A stretch of 64,000 nucleotides of DNA, from positions 248,001-312,000 of the forward strand of contig JAYRSJ010000001.1 of the NCBI GenBank assembly GCA_041920215.1, given 5' to 3'. A model generated the notes under the pieces. The model searched no databases. It was not told the origin of the DNA and saw nothing but the letters and a program-made list of their open reading frames with translations. The stretch's first letter is position 1. Each line of letters opens with the position of its first letter. The DNA is from JAYRSJ01 sp041920215. Lineage in GTDB: Bacteria; Pseudomonadota; Gammaproteobacteria; Burkholderiales; Burkholderiaceae_C. Positions 41,483 to 50,241 of this stretch are shown in pieces. The position numbers were made by a program, and so were the translations under genes.

Positions 41483-41632
41483 GAAATCCTCGTAGGCGTC
41501 GGCAATAAGTGGGTTGGGCTGGGCGGCCCAGGGAATGGGCGGCGCAAAACTCGCGGATTATATCGGCGCGGCGGCCACCTAAGGCAGGGACCGCTCAGCC
41601 CCTGGTCAAGCCCTGCTAGAATCCGCCGCGCT

Positions 41633-41708
41633 GCGCCCGTAGCTCAATGGATAGAGTACTGCCCTCCGAAGGCAGGGGTTGCTGGTTCGATCCCAGCCGG
41701 GCGCACCA
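41633..41708 (+). tRNA. tRNA-Arg (anticodon CCG)
   Basis: The sequence folds as a complete cloverleaf. The 7-bp acceptor stem is GCGCCCG with CGGGCGC. The D arm is followed by the anticodon stem CTGCC/GGCAG with loop CTCCGAA and anticodon CCG at 41666-41668. The T arm is GCTGG-TTCGATC-CCAGC. The discriminator base is A at 41705, and CCA is encoded at 41706-41708. It reads the CGG arginine codon, which is frequent in this GC-rich genome. A -10-like TAGAAT lies at 41617-41622. Confidence 0.97.
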
Positions 41709-41724
41709 CGAGATTCAAGGACTT

Positions 41725-41746
41725 ACGCCACCTTCGGGTGGCGTTT
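41725..41746 (+). terminator. Terminator after tRNA-Arg
   Basis: A perfect 8-bp stem ACGCCACC/GGTGGCGT (41725-41732 and 41737-41744) with a stable TTCG loop is followed by a T-rich stretch (TTGCGTTTG). It lies 17 bases after the tRNA CCA end and just before the end of the convergent glucokinase gene. Confidence 0.85.
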
Positions 41747-41775
41747 GCGTTTGTGGCCGGCCCCCGTGGATTGCC

Positions 41776-42771
41776 TCAACAGCACCGGGCGGCCTCCAGG
41801 TCGAGCGCGCGCGACGCGCCGATCAGGGCCGGCGAGACGCGGGCGTCGATCACATAGGTCGGGATCTGCGCGAGGTAGTCCTTGAAGCGGCCCTTGCCCT
41901 CGAAGCGTGCTCGGAACAGCGAGCCCTCAAGCTCCGGAATCAGCCGCGGCGCGATGCCGCCGCCGATGAAGACACCGCCGCGCGCGCCCAGCGTCAGCGC
42001 CAGATTGCCGGCAAAGCTGCCCAGAAAACGGCAGAACAGATCGACCGCGCGACGCGCGCTCGGATCGCTGCCAGTGCGGGCGCGCTCCAGCACCTCGGCC
42101 GGTGTTGGCGCGGCGGACGCCTGGCCATCGAGTGCGGCAACGGCCTCGTACAGATTGGCAAGACCCGGCCCCGAGAGCGCACGCTCGGCCGAGACATGGC
42201 CGAAGCGATCGCGCAGATGGGCGATCACCGCGGCTTCCTCCGCGTCGATGGCCGCCAGGCTGCTGTGCCCGCCCTCGCCCGCCACCGCCTTGGCGCCGCC
42301 GCCGGGCAGGCGCAGCAGACCCGAGACACCGAGACCGGTGCCGGCGCCCAGCACGGCCAGCGGCTCGCCGTCGACACCGACACCGCCACCGATCTGGCGC
42401 AAATCGGCCCGCCCCAGGGCCGGCAGCGACAGCGCCAGCGCGGTGAAGTCGTTGACGACCGCCAGCTGTGCCACGGCCAGCTCGTCCTTGAGCCGCGAGA
42501 TCGAGAACGACCAGTGATGGTTGGTCATGCGGACCTCGTCGCCGGTGACCGGATTCGCAATGCCGATCGCGCAGGCGCGCGGCGGCTGCTTGCCATGGTC
42601 CTGCAGATAGCGGGCGATCGCGGCACCGAGCGAGCCATGGTCGGCGCAGCGGTAGCTAGCGATATCGCTGAGCGGCTCGCCGGCGCGCGGCACCCAGGCC
42701 AGACGCGCATTGGTGCCACCGATATCGCCCAGCAGGCGGGGATAGGTCGTCGATTCGAAGCTGGCGTTCAT
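41776..42771 (-). CDS. glk: Glucokinase
   Basis: Glk phosphorylates glucose released inside the cell. The 331-residue protein has the N-terminal phosphate-binding loop LLGDIGGTNARLAW, ASP/ROK-like blocks VNDFTALALSLPAL and LGAGTGLGVSGLL, and GEGGHSSLAA with the catalytic and sugar-contacting residues of bacterial Glk. The C-terminus has the characteristic GGVFIGGGIAPRL. The ATG at 42771 is preferred; ATGs further upstream would place the promoter and operator inside the gene. It is divergent from the GH30 gene and shares a LacI-type operator, so it is part of the glucan regulon. Confidence 0.93.
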   Translation of the reverse strand: MNASFESTTYPRLLGDIGGTNARLAWVPRAGEPLSDIASYRCADHGSLGAAIARYLQDHGKQPPRACAIGIANPVTGDEVRMTNHHWSFSISRLKDELAVAQLAVVNDFTALALSLPALGRADLRQIGGGVGVDGEPLAVLGAGTGLGVSGLLRLPGGGAKAVAGEGGHSSLAAIDAEEAAVIAHLRDRFGHVSAERALSGPGLANLYEAVAALDGQASAAPTPAEVLERARTGSDPSARRAVDLFCRFLGSFAGNLALTLGARGGVFIGGGIAPRLIPELEGSLFRARFEGKGRFKDYLAQIPTYVIDARVSPALIGASRALDLEAARCC

Positions 42772-42802
42772 ATGTCTCTGGATCGATTGCGAGGCTTCTG
42801 CA

Positions 42803-42831
42803 ATACTAATGAAAGCGCTTTCATGAATCAA
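42803..42831 (-). promoter_or_regulatory. Sigma-70-like promoter of glk with operator in its spacer
   Basis: On the minus strand TTGATT (42826-42831) is followed after exactly 17 bases by TAGTAT (42803-42808). The 16-bp operator 42809-42824 fills the spacer, so a bound repressor would block RNA polymerase. The start of glk lies about 30 bp downstream. Confidence 0.72.
42809..42824. promoter_or_regulatory. LacI-type operator 1 (glk/GH30)
   Basis: ATGAAAGCGCTTTCAT is a perfect 16-bp palindrome lying between the divergent glk (start 42771) and GH30 (start 42897) genes. The same 14-base core TGAAAGCGCTTTCA occurs at 44417-44430 and 57562-57575. The CG-centred symmetry is typical of LacI-family sites, and the LacI gene at 57662-58720 is the likely binder. 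Confidence 0.88.
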
Positions 42832-42896
42832 GCAAGATTCCGGTCCCGCGAGCGCTCGTTTACCCCGCCCTTCCCCTGCCAACCCCGACCGCCACG

Positions 42897-44338
42897 ATGA
42901 ACACGACACCTTTGCGCAGCTTCCTCACCGCCCGTGACGGCACTGCCCGCCTGCAGGAGCAGGCACCGCTCGCGCTGGCTGCGGCCGGCGCAGCCAGCGC
43001 CGCCGGCCTGCCCCGCCCGCCCGGCGCTGGCCGCCCCCGCCGCGGGGGGGCCCGCCCGCCCCCCCCCCCCCCGCCGGCCTGCCGCGCCTGTTTGTCGACA
43101 GCAGGCGGCGCTTCCAGACCTTCGAAGGCTTCGGCGGCGCATTCACCGAGGCGGCCGCCCTGAACTGGCTGGCGCTGGCGCCGCTGCAGCGCGAGCGCTT
43201 TCTGCAAGATCACTTCGATGCGGTGGCCGGCCACGGCTATGCGCTATGCCGTGTGCACATGAACAGCTGCGACTTCGCGTTGGGCAACTATGCGCATGTC
43301 GAACGGCCCGACGATGTCGAGCTGGCGAGCTTCTCGATCGCGCGCGACCGCCACGCTCTGCTGCCGATGATCAAGGCCGCGCAGGCGGTGGCCGCCGCCA
43401 GCGGTCGCGGGCTGAAGCTGCTGATGTCGCCCTGGAGCCCACCGGCCTGGATGAAGAGCAATGCCGCGATGAACGGCGGCGGCCATCTGCTGCCCGAGTA
43501 CCGCGACGCCTGGGCACGCTGCTATGTGCGCTTCATCGAGGCCTATGCCGCCGAGGGCGTGCCGCTCTGGGGGCTGACGGTGCAGAACGAGCCGGAGGCC
43601 AGCCAGCGCTGGGACTCCTGCCTCTGGACGGCCGCCGAAGAGCGCGATTTCGTGCGCGATCATCTGGGCCCGGCCCTGCATGCCGCCGGCCTCGGGCACA
43701 TCCGCATCATCGTCTGGGATCACAACCGCGACCAGATGGTGGAGCGCGCCAGCACCGTCTACGCCGACCCGCAGGCTGCCGCCTACGTCTGGGGCTGCGG
43801 CTTCCACTGGTACGGCGAGGACTGCTTCGACAATGTGCGTCTGCTCCACGACGCCTGGCCCGCCAAGGGTCTGCTGTTCACCGAAGGCTGCCAGGAAGGC
43901 GGTCCGCAGCGCGGCTCCTGGCTGCTCGGCGAGCGCTATGCGCGCAGCATCATCAGCGACCTCAACCGCTGGACCGCCGGCTGGCTGGACTGGAACCTGC
44001 TGCTCGACGCCAACGGCGGACCCAACCATGTCGGCAATCTCTGCAGCGCACCGGTGCTGGCGGTGGACGGCGAGCTCGAACGGCAGAGCTCCTTCTTCTA
44101 TCTCGGGCATTTCGCGCGCTTCATCGCGCCGGGCGCGCGCCGTGTGCTCAGCGCGACGACGCGCGACGATCTCGAGGCCACCGCCTTCGCCAACCCCGAC
44201 GGCAGCATCGCGGCCGTCGCGCTGAACCGAACCGAGAGACCGCTGCGCTTCGTCATCGCGATCGACGGGCGCGAGTCCGTCGCCGAGCTGCCGGCCCGCG
44301 CCATCGCCACGTGGCTGACGGCGGCTGCCTGCGCCTGA
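42897..44338 (+). pseudogene. GH30 glycoside hydrolase, reading frame broken by a 71-bp insert
   Basis: The gene starts at ATG 42897 (MNTTPLRSFLTARDG) and continues after about position 43084 in another frame with RLFVDSRRRFQTFEGFGGAFTEAA, the typical GH30 N-terminus. Between them lies a 71-bp stretch bounded by 13-bp direct repeats. Removing it gives one frame of 456 residues, the normal GH30 length. The acid/base Glu (NEPE, residue 208 of the repaired protein) and nucleophile Glu (FTEG, residue 306) are intact. GH30 enzymes cleave beta-1,6- or beta-linked glucans. No signal peptide is present, so it would act in the cytoplasm. It is probably functional in life, or only recently disrupted; a sequencing or assembly error is the leading alternative. 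Confidence 0.85.
43000..43083. repeat. 13-bp direct repeats flanking a low-complexity G/C insert
   Basis: CCGCCGGCCTGCC occurs at 43000-43012 and again at 43071-43083, an offset of 71 bp. The 58 bases between the copies contain no A and a single T, with a run of seven G (43044-43050) and a run of fourteen C (43059-43072, the last two bases already in the second repeat). Deleting one repeat plus this interval restores the GH30 frame. Confidence 0.88.
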
Positions 44339-44387
44339 ACGCAGCCGTGCCGAGGTCACCGGCGCAACACCTAGGGTTAGCCAGCAG

Positions 44388-44417
44388 TTGACAGCGCCGG
44401 CCGGCTGCGCCGATCAT
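44388..44417 (+). promoter_or_regulatory. Sigma-70-like promoter of the TonB operon
   Basis: A perfect -35 hexamer TTGACA (44388-44393) is followed after 18 bases by GATCAT (44412-44417). The -10 element overlaps the operator at 44415-44432. The TonB receptor start is about 90 bp downstream. Confidence 0.75.
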
Positions 44418-44432
44418 GAAAGCGCTTTCATG
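44415..44432. promoter_or_regulatory. LacI-type operator 2 (TonB operon)
   Basis: CATGAAAGCGCTTTCATG is a perfect 18-bp palindrome between the GH30 gene and the TonB receptor. Its core is identical to operators 1 and 3. It overlaps the -10 element, the expected place for repression of the TonB receptor, flavoprotein, binding protein and GH16 genes behind it. Confidence 0.88.
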
Positions 44433-44506
44433 AAAGCAGATGAATACAACATCGGCGCCATCGCCCTGCTTCGTGACCGAGCCCAGAAAACAATTGGAGA
44501 CAAGCC

Positions 44507-47389
44507 ATGCATTCCTTGCCGTCGGGCCGCGCGCTGCGCGCTGATCGCTCTTCCTCCTTCCGGTTCAGTCCCGTTGCGGCGGCCTGCGCCTTTCTCGCCC
44601 TGTGCAGCGCGGCCGAGGCGCAGCAGGCGGTGCAGCAGCTCGACACCGTCGTCGTGACCGGCATACGCCGCAGCCTCGAAACCTCGGTCGCGCTCAAGCG
44701 CGGCGCCGATTCCATCGTCGAATCGGTCACCGCCGAGGACATCGGCAAGCTGCCCGATGCGAGCATCGCCGAATCGCTGGCACGCCTGCCGGGCCTGACC
44801 GGCCAGCGCGGCGCCGATGGCCGGGTCGACAAGATCTCGATCCGCGGCCTCTCGCCCGAGTTCTCAACCGTGCTGCTGAACGGCCGCGAGTTCGTCAGCT
44901 CCAACGACAGCCGGGCCGTCGAGTTCGACCAGTTCCCGGCCGAGCTGGTCGGCGCCGCCGTCGTCTACAAGACGCCCGACGCTGCGCTGATGGGTCAGGC
45001 GCTGTCGGGCACCGTCGACATCCGCAGCCTGCGGCCGCTGGCACTGGCGGGCCGGCAGATGGTGCTGAATGCACGCGCCGAGCGCAACTCCAACGGCAAT
45101 CTGGTCGACGGCGTTGCACGGGCCACCGGCATGCGCCTCAGCGCTTCTTATGTCGATCAGTTCTTCAACAAGACGCTGGGCATCGCGCTCGGCTTCGCCC
45201 GCCTCGACGCACCGAGCCAGGTCAAGCAGACCGAGCTTGTCGAGTACGGCGACTACACGCCCTTCGGCCTGCCGCTGTCCGGCAACTCGCCGTCCCAGGT
45301 GGGCAACGGTCAGGCCATGCTGCCGATGTTCTGGACGGCCCAGGGCTCGACCAAGAAGAATGTGCGCGACGGTCTGATGGCCACGCTCGAGTACAAGCCC
45401 AACGACACCCTGCACAGCACGGTGGACCTCTATTACTCGAAGTTCAAGACGCATGAGGTTGGCCACAAGTTCGCCCAGAGCCTGTTCGGCAACTGGAGCG
45501 CCGGCATCGCGCCGGTGATGAGCAATGTCGGCACGAGCCAGATCGGCGACAACAGCTACGCGACCAGCGCCAACATCTCGCAGCTCGTCACCAATGTCGG
45601 CAATATGGACACGCGCCGCAGCGACGACATCCTGTCGCTGGGCTGGAACACGACGCTGAAGCTGGCCGACCGCTGGCAGGGCGAGGCCGACCTGAGCTAC
45701 TCACGCGACGACCGTGACGAGCGCTACGTCGAAGCCTATGGCGGCCCCTATGACCATGCCAACGGGCGCTGGCTCTATGGCGCCTTCCGCTGGAACGTGC
45801 CGACCGCGCCGGGCGCCGCCCAGACCTTCACGCCCACCAGCAGCGGCTTCCTCGCCAATCCCGGCCAGATGGCATTTGGCGATGTGCAGGGCATGGACTG
45901 GGTCGGCAACGACGCCTGGATAGGTGCGATCCGCACGCCGACCGTCAAGGACGAGATCAGCAGTCTGCGCCTGACGCTCAAGCGCGAACTGGACGGCTTC
46001 TTCAGCAATGCCACCGTGGGCCTCAACATCACCCAGCGCGGCAAGGACGTCGCCCGCAACGAGGACCGCATCCTGATGAAGAAGGACGCGCAGGGCAACT
46101 TCATCCGCACGATACCGGCAACGGTGGTCGGCGCGCCCTTCGACATGAGCTGGGCCGGCATTCCGCAGCTGCTCAGGGTCGACGTGCCGGCACTGGTGGC
46201 CAGCGGCGCGGTCACGCTGGAGCAGGGCCAGTTCCACAAATGGGCCGGCAATGTCTCCAACGTCGACGAGACGGTGAGCACCGGCTACGGCAAGCTCGAC
46301 ATCGACAGCGAGCTGATGGGCGTCGCGCTGCGCGGCAATCTGGGTCTGCAGATCGTCCATGCCAAGCAGAGCTCGGAGGGCTGGGCCTATCTGGGCCGCA
46401 ACGAGGACTTCCCCGACCCCAGCCTGCTGCGCAAACTCGCGGGCGGCACCAGCTATACCGACTATCTGCCCAGCCTGAATCTGGTCGCCGACTTCAGGAA
46501 CAACTGGATGGCGCGTTTCGGCCTTGCTACGACCATCGTGCGGCCCGGCATCAACGAGATGCGCGCCGGCCAGAGCACCCCCGATGTGGTGCAGGACCAG
46601 GCCGGCACGCCCAATGCCGGCAACTGGACGCCCACCTATGCCGGCAACCCCGAGCTCAAGCCCTGGCGTGCCGCCGGCATCGATCTGTCGGTCGAGAAGT
46701 ACTTCGGCAAGCGCAGCTATGTGTCGGTCGCCGCCTTCCGCAAGAACCTGCTGAGCTATGTGCAGAACCAGCAGTCGATGATCGACAACTCGAACGTGCC
46801 CCTGCCGTCCAATGTGCCGCCCGGCGTCACGCCCAAGCAGTTCGGCCCGCTGATCAAGCCGGTCAATCTGGGCGGCGGCAAGGTCGAGGGCCTGGAGTTC
46901 GCCGCGGCGCTCGAGGGCGGCCTGATCCATCCGCGGCTCGACGGTTTCGGCCTGATCGTCAGTGGCTCCAAGCTCAGCAGCTCCATCCTCGAGCAGCTGC
47001 CGGGCCAGCTCGACAAGACCGTGCCGCTCAACGGCATGTCGGGTCGCTCGAACAGCCTGACCTTCTACTACGAGAACCATGGCCTGTCGGCCCGCGTCAG
47101 CCAGCGCTACCGCTCGCCGTTCACCGCGACCACGCGCGACATCTACTTCAACACGACCACCCTGCAGTACGCCGCCGACAAGATCGTCGACGCACAGCTG
47201 GGCTACGCCTTCGACGAGGGTGCGCTCAAGGGGCTGTCGCTGCTGCTGCAGGTCAGCAATCTGCTCGACAAGCCGACGATGAACTTCAAGAGCGTCGGCG
47301 CCAACGCGCCCGATGCCAGCCAGCTGCTGCCGAACTACATCCGCTACTTCGGCCGCCAGACCCTGGTCGGCCTGAACTACAAGTTCTGA
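44507..47389 (+). CDS. TonB-dependent receptor of the glucan locus
   Basis: The 960-residue outer-membrane receptor has a signal peptide (about residues 1-38, AEA) and a TonB-box-like DTVVVTGIRRSLETSVALKRGADSIVESVTAEDIGKLPD. This last block is the signature of the large carbohydrate and oligosaccharide receptor group common in Xanthomonas and Caulobacter. The plug and barrel follow, and the protein ends in a Phe (TLVGLNYKF). GGAGAC lies about eight bases before the ATG. It has its own operator and promoter and is followed after 3 bp by a tryptophan-halogenase-like gene. I infer that it imports beta-glucan oligosaccharides. Confidence 0.94.
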   Translation: MHSLPSGRALRADRSSSFRFSPVAAACAFLALCSAAEAQQAVQQLDTVVVTGIRRSLETSVALKRGADSIVESVTAEDIGKLPDASIAESLARLPGLTGQRGADGRVDKISIRGLSPEFSTVLLNGREFVSSNDSRAVEFDQFPAELVGAAVVYKTPDAALMGQALSGTVDIRSLRPLALAGRQMVLNARAERNSNGNLVDGVARATGMRLSASYVDQFFNKTLGIALGFARLDAPSQVKQTELVEYGDYTPFGLPLSGNSPSQVGNGQAMLPMFWTAQGSTKKNVRDGLMATLEYKPNDTLHSTVDLYYSKFKTHEVGHKFAQSLFGNWSAGIAPVMSNVGTSQIGDNSYATSANISQLVTNVGNMDTRRSDDILSLGWNTTLKLADRWQGEADLSYSRDDRDERYVEAYGGPYDHANGRWLYGAFRWNVPTAPGAAQTFTPTSSGFLANPGQMAFGDVQGMDWVGNDAWIGAIRTPTVKDEISSLRLTLKRELDGFFSNATVGLNITQRGKDVARNEDRILMKKDAQGNFIRTIPATVVGAPFDMSWAGIPQLLRVDVPALVASGAVTLEQGQFHKWAGNVSNVDETVSTGYGKLDIDSELMGVALRGNLGLQIVHAKQSSEGWAYLGRNEDFPDPSLLRKLAGGTSYTDYLPSLNLVADFRNNWMARFGLATTIVRPGINEMRAGQSTPDVVQDQAGTPNAGNWTPTYAGNPELKPWRAAGIDLSVEKYFGKRSYVSVAAFRKNLLSYVQNQQSMIDNSNVPLPSNVPPGVTPKQFGPLIKPVNLGGGKVEGLEFAAALEGGLIHPRLDGFGLIVSGSKLSSSILEQLPGQLDKTVPLNGMSGRSNSLTFYYENHGLSARVSQRYRSPFTATTRDIYFNTTTLQYAADKIVDAQLGYAFDEGALKGLSLLLQVSNLLDKPTMNFKSVGANAPDASQLLPNYIRYFGRQTLVGLNYKF

Positions 47390-47392
47390 GCG

Positions 47393-48928
47393 ATGAGCCC
47401 CAGCGCAGCGATCAGGGACATCGTCATCGTCGGCGGCGGCACCGCCGGCTGGATGACGGCCGCGGCCTTCGCCCAGACCCTCGCCAGAAGCGTAGGCGAA
47501 CGCTGCCGCATCCGCCTCGTCGAGTCCGATGAGATTGGCATCATCGGCGTCGGTGAGGCGACGATCCCCAACATCATCGAGTTCAACCGGGCCGTCGGCA
47601 TCCCCGAGGATGAGTTCATGCGCGCGACCCGCGCCAGCTTCAAGCTCGGCATCGAGTTCGTCAACTGGGGCGCCGTCGGCGAGCGCTATATCCACGGCTT
47701 CGGCCGCACTGGCCAGGCGACCGGTGCGCTGCCCTTCCACCACTTCTGGCTGCGCCAGCGACGGGCCAGCCGCGCCGCGCCGCTGGGCGCCTATTCTCTC
47801 AACGTCGTCGCGGCCGAGCAGGCCCGCTTTGCCCATGGCCGTCCCGACATGCCGGGTTCGCCGCTCGCCGACCTGGCCCATGCCTATCACTTCGACGCCG
47901 GCCTCTACGCCCGCTATCTGCGCGGCTTCGCCGAACAGCGCGGCGTGCAGCGCATCGAGGGCAGGATCGCGCGGGTCGAGCAGCAGGCCGAGGGCGAGCA
48001 GGCCGGCCATATTGCCGCCGTCGTTCTCGAGGACGGCACGCGCATCGCCGGCGACTTCTTCATCGACTGCTCGGGCATGCGCGGCCTGCTGCTGCAGCAG
48101 GCGCTGAGCTCGGGCTACGAGGACTGGTCGCACTGGCTGCCCTGCGACCGGGCGATCGCCGTCCCCTGCAGCTCGGTCGATCCCCTGACACCCTTCACCC
48201 GCTCGACCGCCCATGCGGCCGGCTGGCAATGGCGCATCCCGCTGCAGCACCGCATCGGCAACGGCCATGTCTATAGCAGCCGCTTCATGGACAAGGAGGA
48301 GGCCGAGGCCATCCTGCTGCGCCATCTGGACGGCCAGCCCCTGGCCGAGCCGCGCCATCTGAGCTTCCGCACCGGGCGCGCCAAGCGCTTCTGGATAGGC
48401 AACTGCGTCGGCGTCGGCCTGTCCAGCGGCTTTCTGGAACCGTTGGAATCGACCAGCATCCACCTGATCCATATGGCGATCGCGCGCATCCTCGACTTCT
48501 TCCCGCGCCATGGCTTCGACGCCGCCGACATCGCCGAGTACAACGCGATCACGACGCTGGAGTTCGAGAAGATCCGCGACTTCCTGATCCTCCACTACAA
48601 GCTGACGAGGCGCGCGGACTCGGCGTTCTGGAACCATTGCCGCACGATGGAGATCCCCGACAGCCTGGCACGCCGCATCGCGCTGTTCGAGAGCAATGGT
48701 CGCGTCTTCCGCGACGGCGTCGAGCTGTTCGTCGAGAACAGCTGGCTGCAGGTGATGGTCGGTCAGGGGCTGCAGGCGCGTGGCCATCACCCCTTTGCCG
48801 ACCTGCTGCCCGAGGCCGAGGTGCAGGCCTTTCTCGACAATGTCGAGCAGGTGGTTGCGCGCTGCGCGAAGGCGCTGCCGACACATGCCGAGTTCATCGC
48901 GCGGCATTGCGCGGCCGATCTCGGCTGA
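47393..48928 (+). CDS. Tryptophan-halogenase-like FAD-dependent protein
   Basis: The 511-residue protein has the FAD fold GGGTAGWMTAAAF (14-26). It also carries the residues known from flavin-dependent halogenases: Lys84 in RASFKLGIEF (equivalent to Lys79 of PrnA), WQWRIP (278-283), and FLEPLESTS with Glu352 and Ser353. This suggests that a halogenation-type active site is retained. Relatives of this kind are often encoded beside TonB receptors in sugar loci, where their function is unknown. It starts 3 bp after the TonB receptor and is followed after 20 bp by a sugar-binding protein. Confidence 0.88.
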   Translation: MSPSAAIRDIVIVGGGTAGWMTAAAFAQTLARSVGERCRIRLVESDEIGIIGVGEATIPNIIEFNRAVGIPEDEFMRATRASFKLGIEFVNWGAVGERYIHGFGRTGQATGALPFHHFWLRQRRASRAAPLGAYSLNVVAAEQARFAHGRPDMPGSPLADLAHAYHFDAGLYARYLRGFAEQRGVQRIEGRIARVEQQAEGEQAGHIAAVVLEDGTRIAGDFFIDCSGMRGLLLQQALSSGYEDWSHWLPCDRAIAVPCSSVDPLTPFTRSTAHAAGWQWRIPLQHRIGNGHVYSSRFMDKEEAEAILLRHLDGQPLAEPRHLSFRTGRAKRFWIGNCVGVGLSSGFLEPLESTSIHLIHMAIARILDFFPRHGFDAADIAEYNAITTLEFEKIRDFLILHYKLTRRADSAFWNHCRTMEIPDSLARRIALFESNGRVFRDGVELFVENSWLQVMVGQGLQARGHHPFADLLPEAEVQAFLDNVEQVVARCAKALPTHAEFIARHCAADLG

Positions 48929-48948
48929 GCGAAGACGCGAGGCCGGAC

Positions 48949-50205
48949 ATGATCCTCTCGCGACGCGCGCTGCTGGCCAGCGCGATGCCCGCACTTGCCT
49001 TGCCGCGCCGCGCCCGCGCAGCGCAGACGCTGACGGTGGCGGCCTTTCCGCTCGTCGACGAGATCGCGCGCGCCGCGCTGCCGGCCTGGCAGGCCCTGCA
49101 TCCGGACGTCGCGGTGCATATCGTCAGCCGCCAGTACGCCGACCACCACACGCTGATGGCGACCGCGCTGGCCACCGGCGTGGCGCTGCCCGATGTGATG
49201 GCGCTGGAGTCCAGCCATCTCGGCCGCTTCGCCCGGGGCAGCGGCCTGGAGGATCTGGCGCGGCCGCCCTATGCGATCGCGCGCCATCGCCGGCGCCTGG
49301 TCCGCTATGCCTACGACCAGGCGGTCGCACGCAGCGGTGCCGTCGTCGCGATGCCGGCCGATATAGGCCCGGGCTGCCTGCTGTACCGGCACGATCTGCT
49401 CGCGCGCGCCGATGTGGCGCCCGCCGAGCTGGTGGCCTCGTGGGAGGGCTATATCGCGGCCGGCTCACGTCTCAGGGCCAAGACCGGCGCCTATCTGGTC
49501 GGCCATGCCCAGCAGGTCAAGGACATCATCATCCGCAGCGGCCTGGGGCCGGGCGAGGGGCTCTATTTTGACGACCACGACCGGGTGCTCGTCGACTCAG
49601 CGCGCTTCCACCACGCGTTCGAGATCGCGCGGGCGATACGCCGACGCGCGCTGGACGCCAAGGTGCGCGCCTGGTCGAACGAATGGGCCGAAGGGCTGAA
49701 GCGCGGACGCCTCGCGACCGAGCTCTCAGGGGCCTGGCTGGTCGGCCAGATGAGCAGCTTCGTCGCGCCCGCCACCCAGGGGCTGTGGCGCGCCAGCCCG
49801 CTGCCGGCGGGCGCCGAGGCGGCCTACGGCGGTGCCTTCTATGCCCTGCCGCGGCGTGCCGATCCGGCACGCAAGGCGCTGGCCTGGGCCTTCGTCGAGT
49901 TCATGACCCTGGATCGCACGCGCCAGCTCGACGCGTTCAAGCGCTTCGATGCCTTCCCGGCGCTGCTGGCGGCGCATGACGATCCCTTCTTCGACGCCCC
50001 GGTCGCCTTCCTCGGCGGCCAGCCAGCCCGGCGCCTGTGGCGCGACGCCGCCCGACGCCTCTCGGCCGTGCCGGTACACAAGCAGAGCGGCTTCGCCGAC
50101 GAGGTCGTCGGCAGCGCGCTGGATCAGGTGCTCGAGCACGGCCAGGACATCGGCACCGCGCTGGCCGACGCGCGACGACTGCTGCAGAAACGCGCACGGC
50201 GCTGA
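48949..50205 (+). CDS. Sugar ABC transporter substrate-binding protein (family 1), copy A
   Basis: The 418-residue protein has a signal sequence (ILSRRALLASAMPALALPRRARAAQ) with a twin-arginine-like start. The family-1 sugar-binding pattern follows: TLTVAAFPLVDEIARAALPAWQALHPDVAV, ALPDVMALESSHLGRFARGSG and MPADIGPGCLLYRHDLLARA. It is a clear paralogue of the protein at 56131-57450, sharing long blocks such as ADIGPG.LLYR and FDAFPALL...DDPFFDAP.AFLGGQPAR. It lies in the TonB-GH16 operon with no permease of its own, so the single ABC permease pair to the right must serve both binding proteins. Confidence 0.87.
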   Translation: MILSRRALLASAMPALALPRRARAAQTLTVAAFPLVDEIARAALPAWQALHPDVAVHIVSRQYADHHTLMATALATGVALPDVMALESSHLGRFARGSGLEDLARPPYAIARHRRRLVRYAYDQAVARSGAVVAMPADIGPGCLLYRHDLLARADVAPAELVASWEGYIAAGSRLRAKTGAYLVGHAQQVKDIIIRSGLGPGEGLYFDDHDRVLVDSARFHHAFEIARAIRRRALDAKVRAWSNEWAEGLKRGRLATELSGAWLVGQMSSFVAPATQGLWRASPLPAGAEAAYGGAFYALPRRADPARKALAWAFVEFMTLDRTRQLDAFKRFDAFPALLAAHDDPFFDAPVAFLGGQPARRLWRDAARRLSAVPVHKQSGFADEVVGSALDQVLEHGQDIGTALADARRLLQKRARR

Positions 50206-50241
50206 AATCCAAGCATCTTTCCCTTATCGATGGAGCAAGAC

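Noticed and set aside
45701..48994. A 1097-codon open frame on the minus strand opposite the TonB receptor and flavoprotein genes
   Set aside because: It is antisense to two well-supported genes, its translation has no recognisable domains, and long open antisense frames are expected at about 70% GC.
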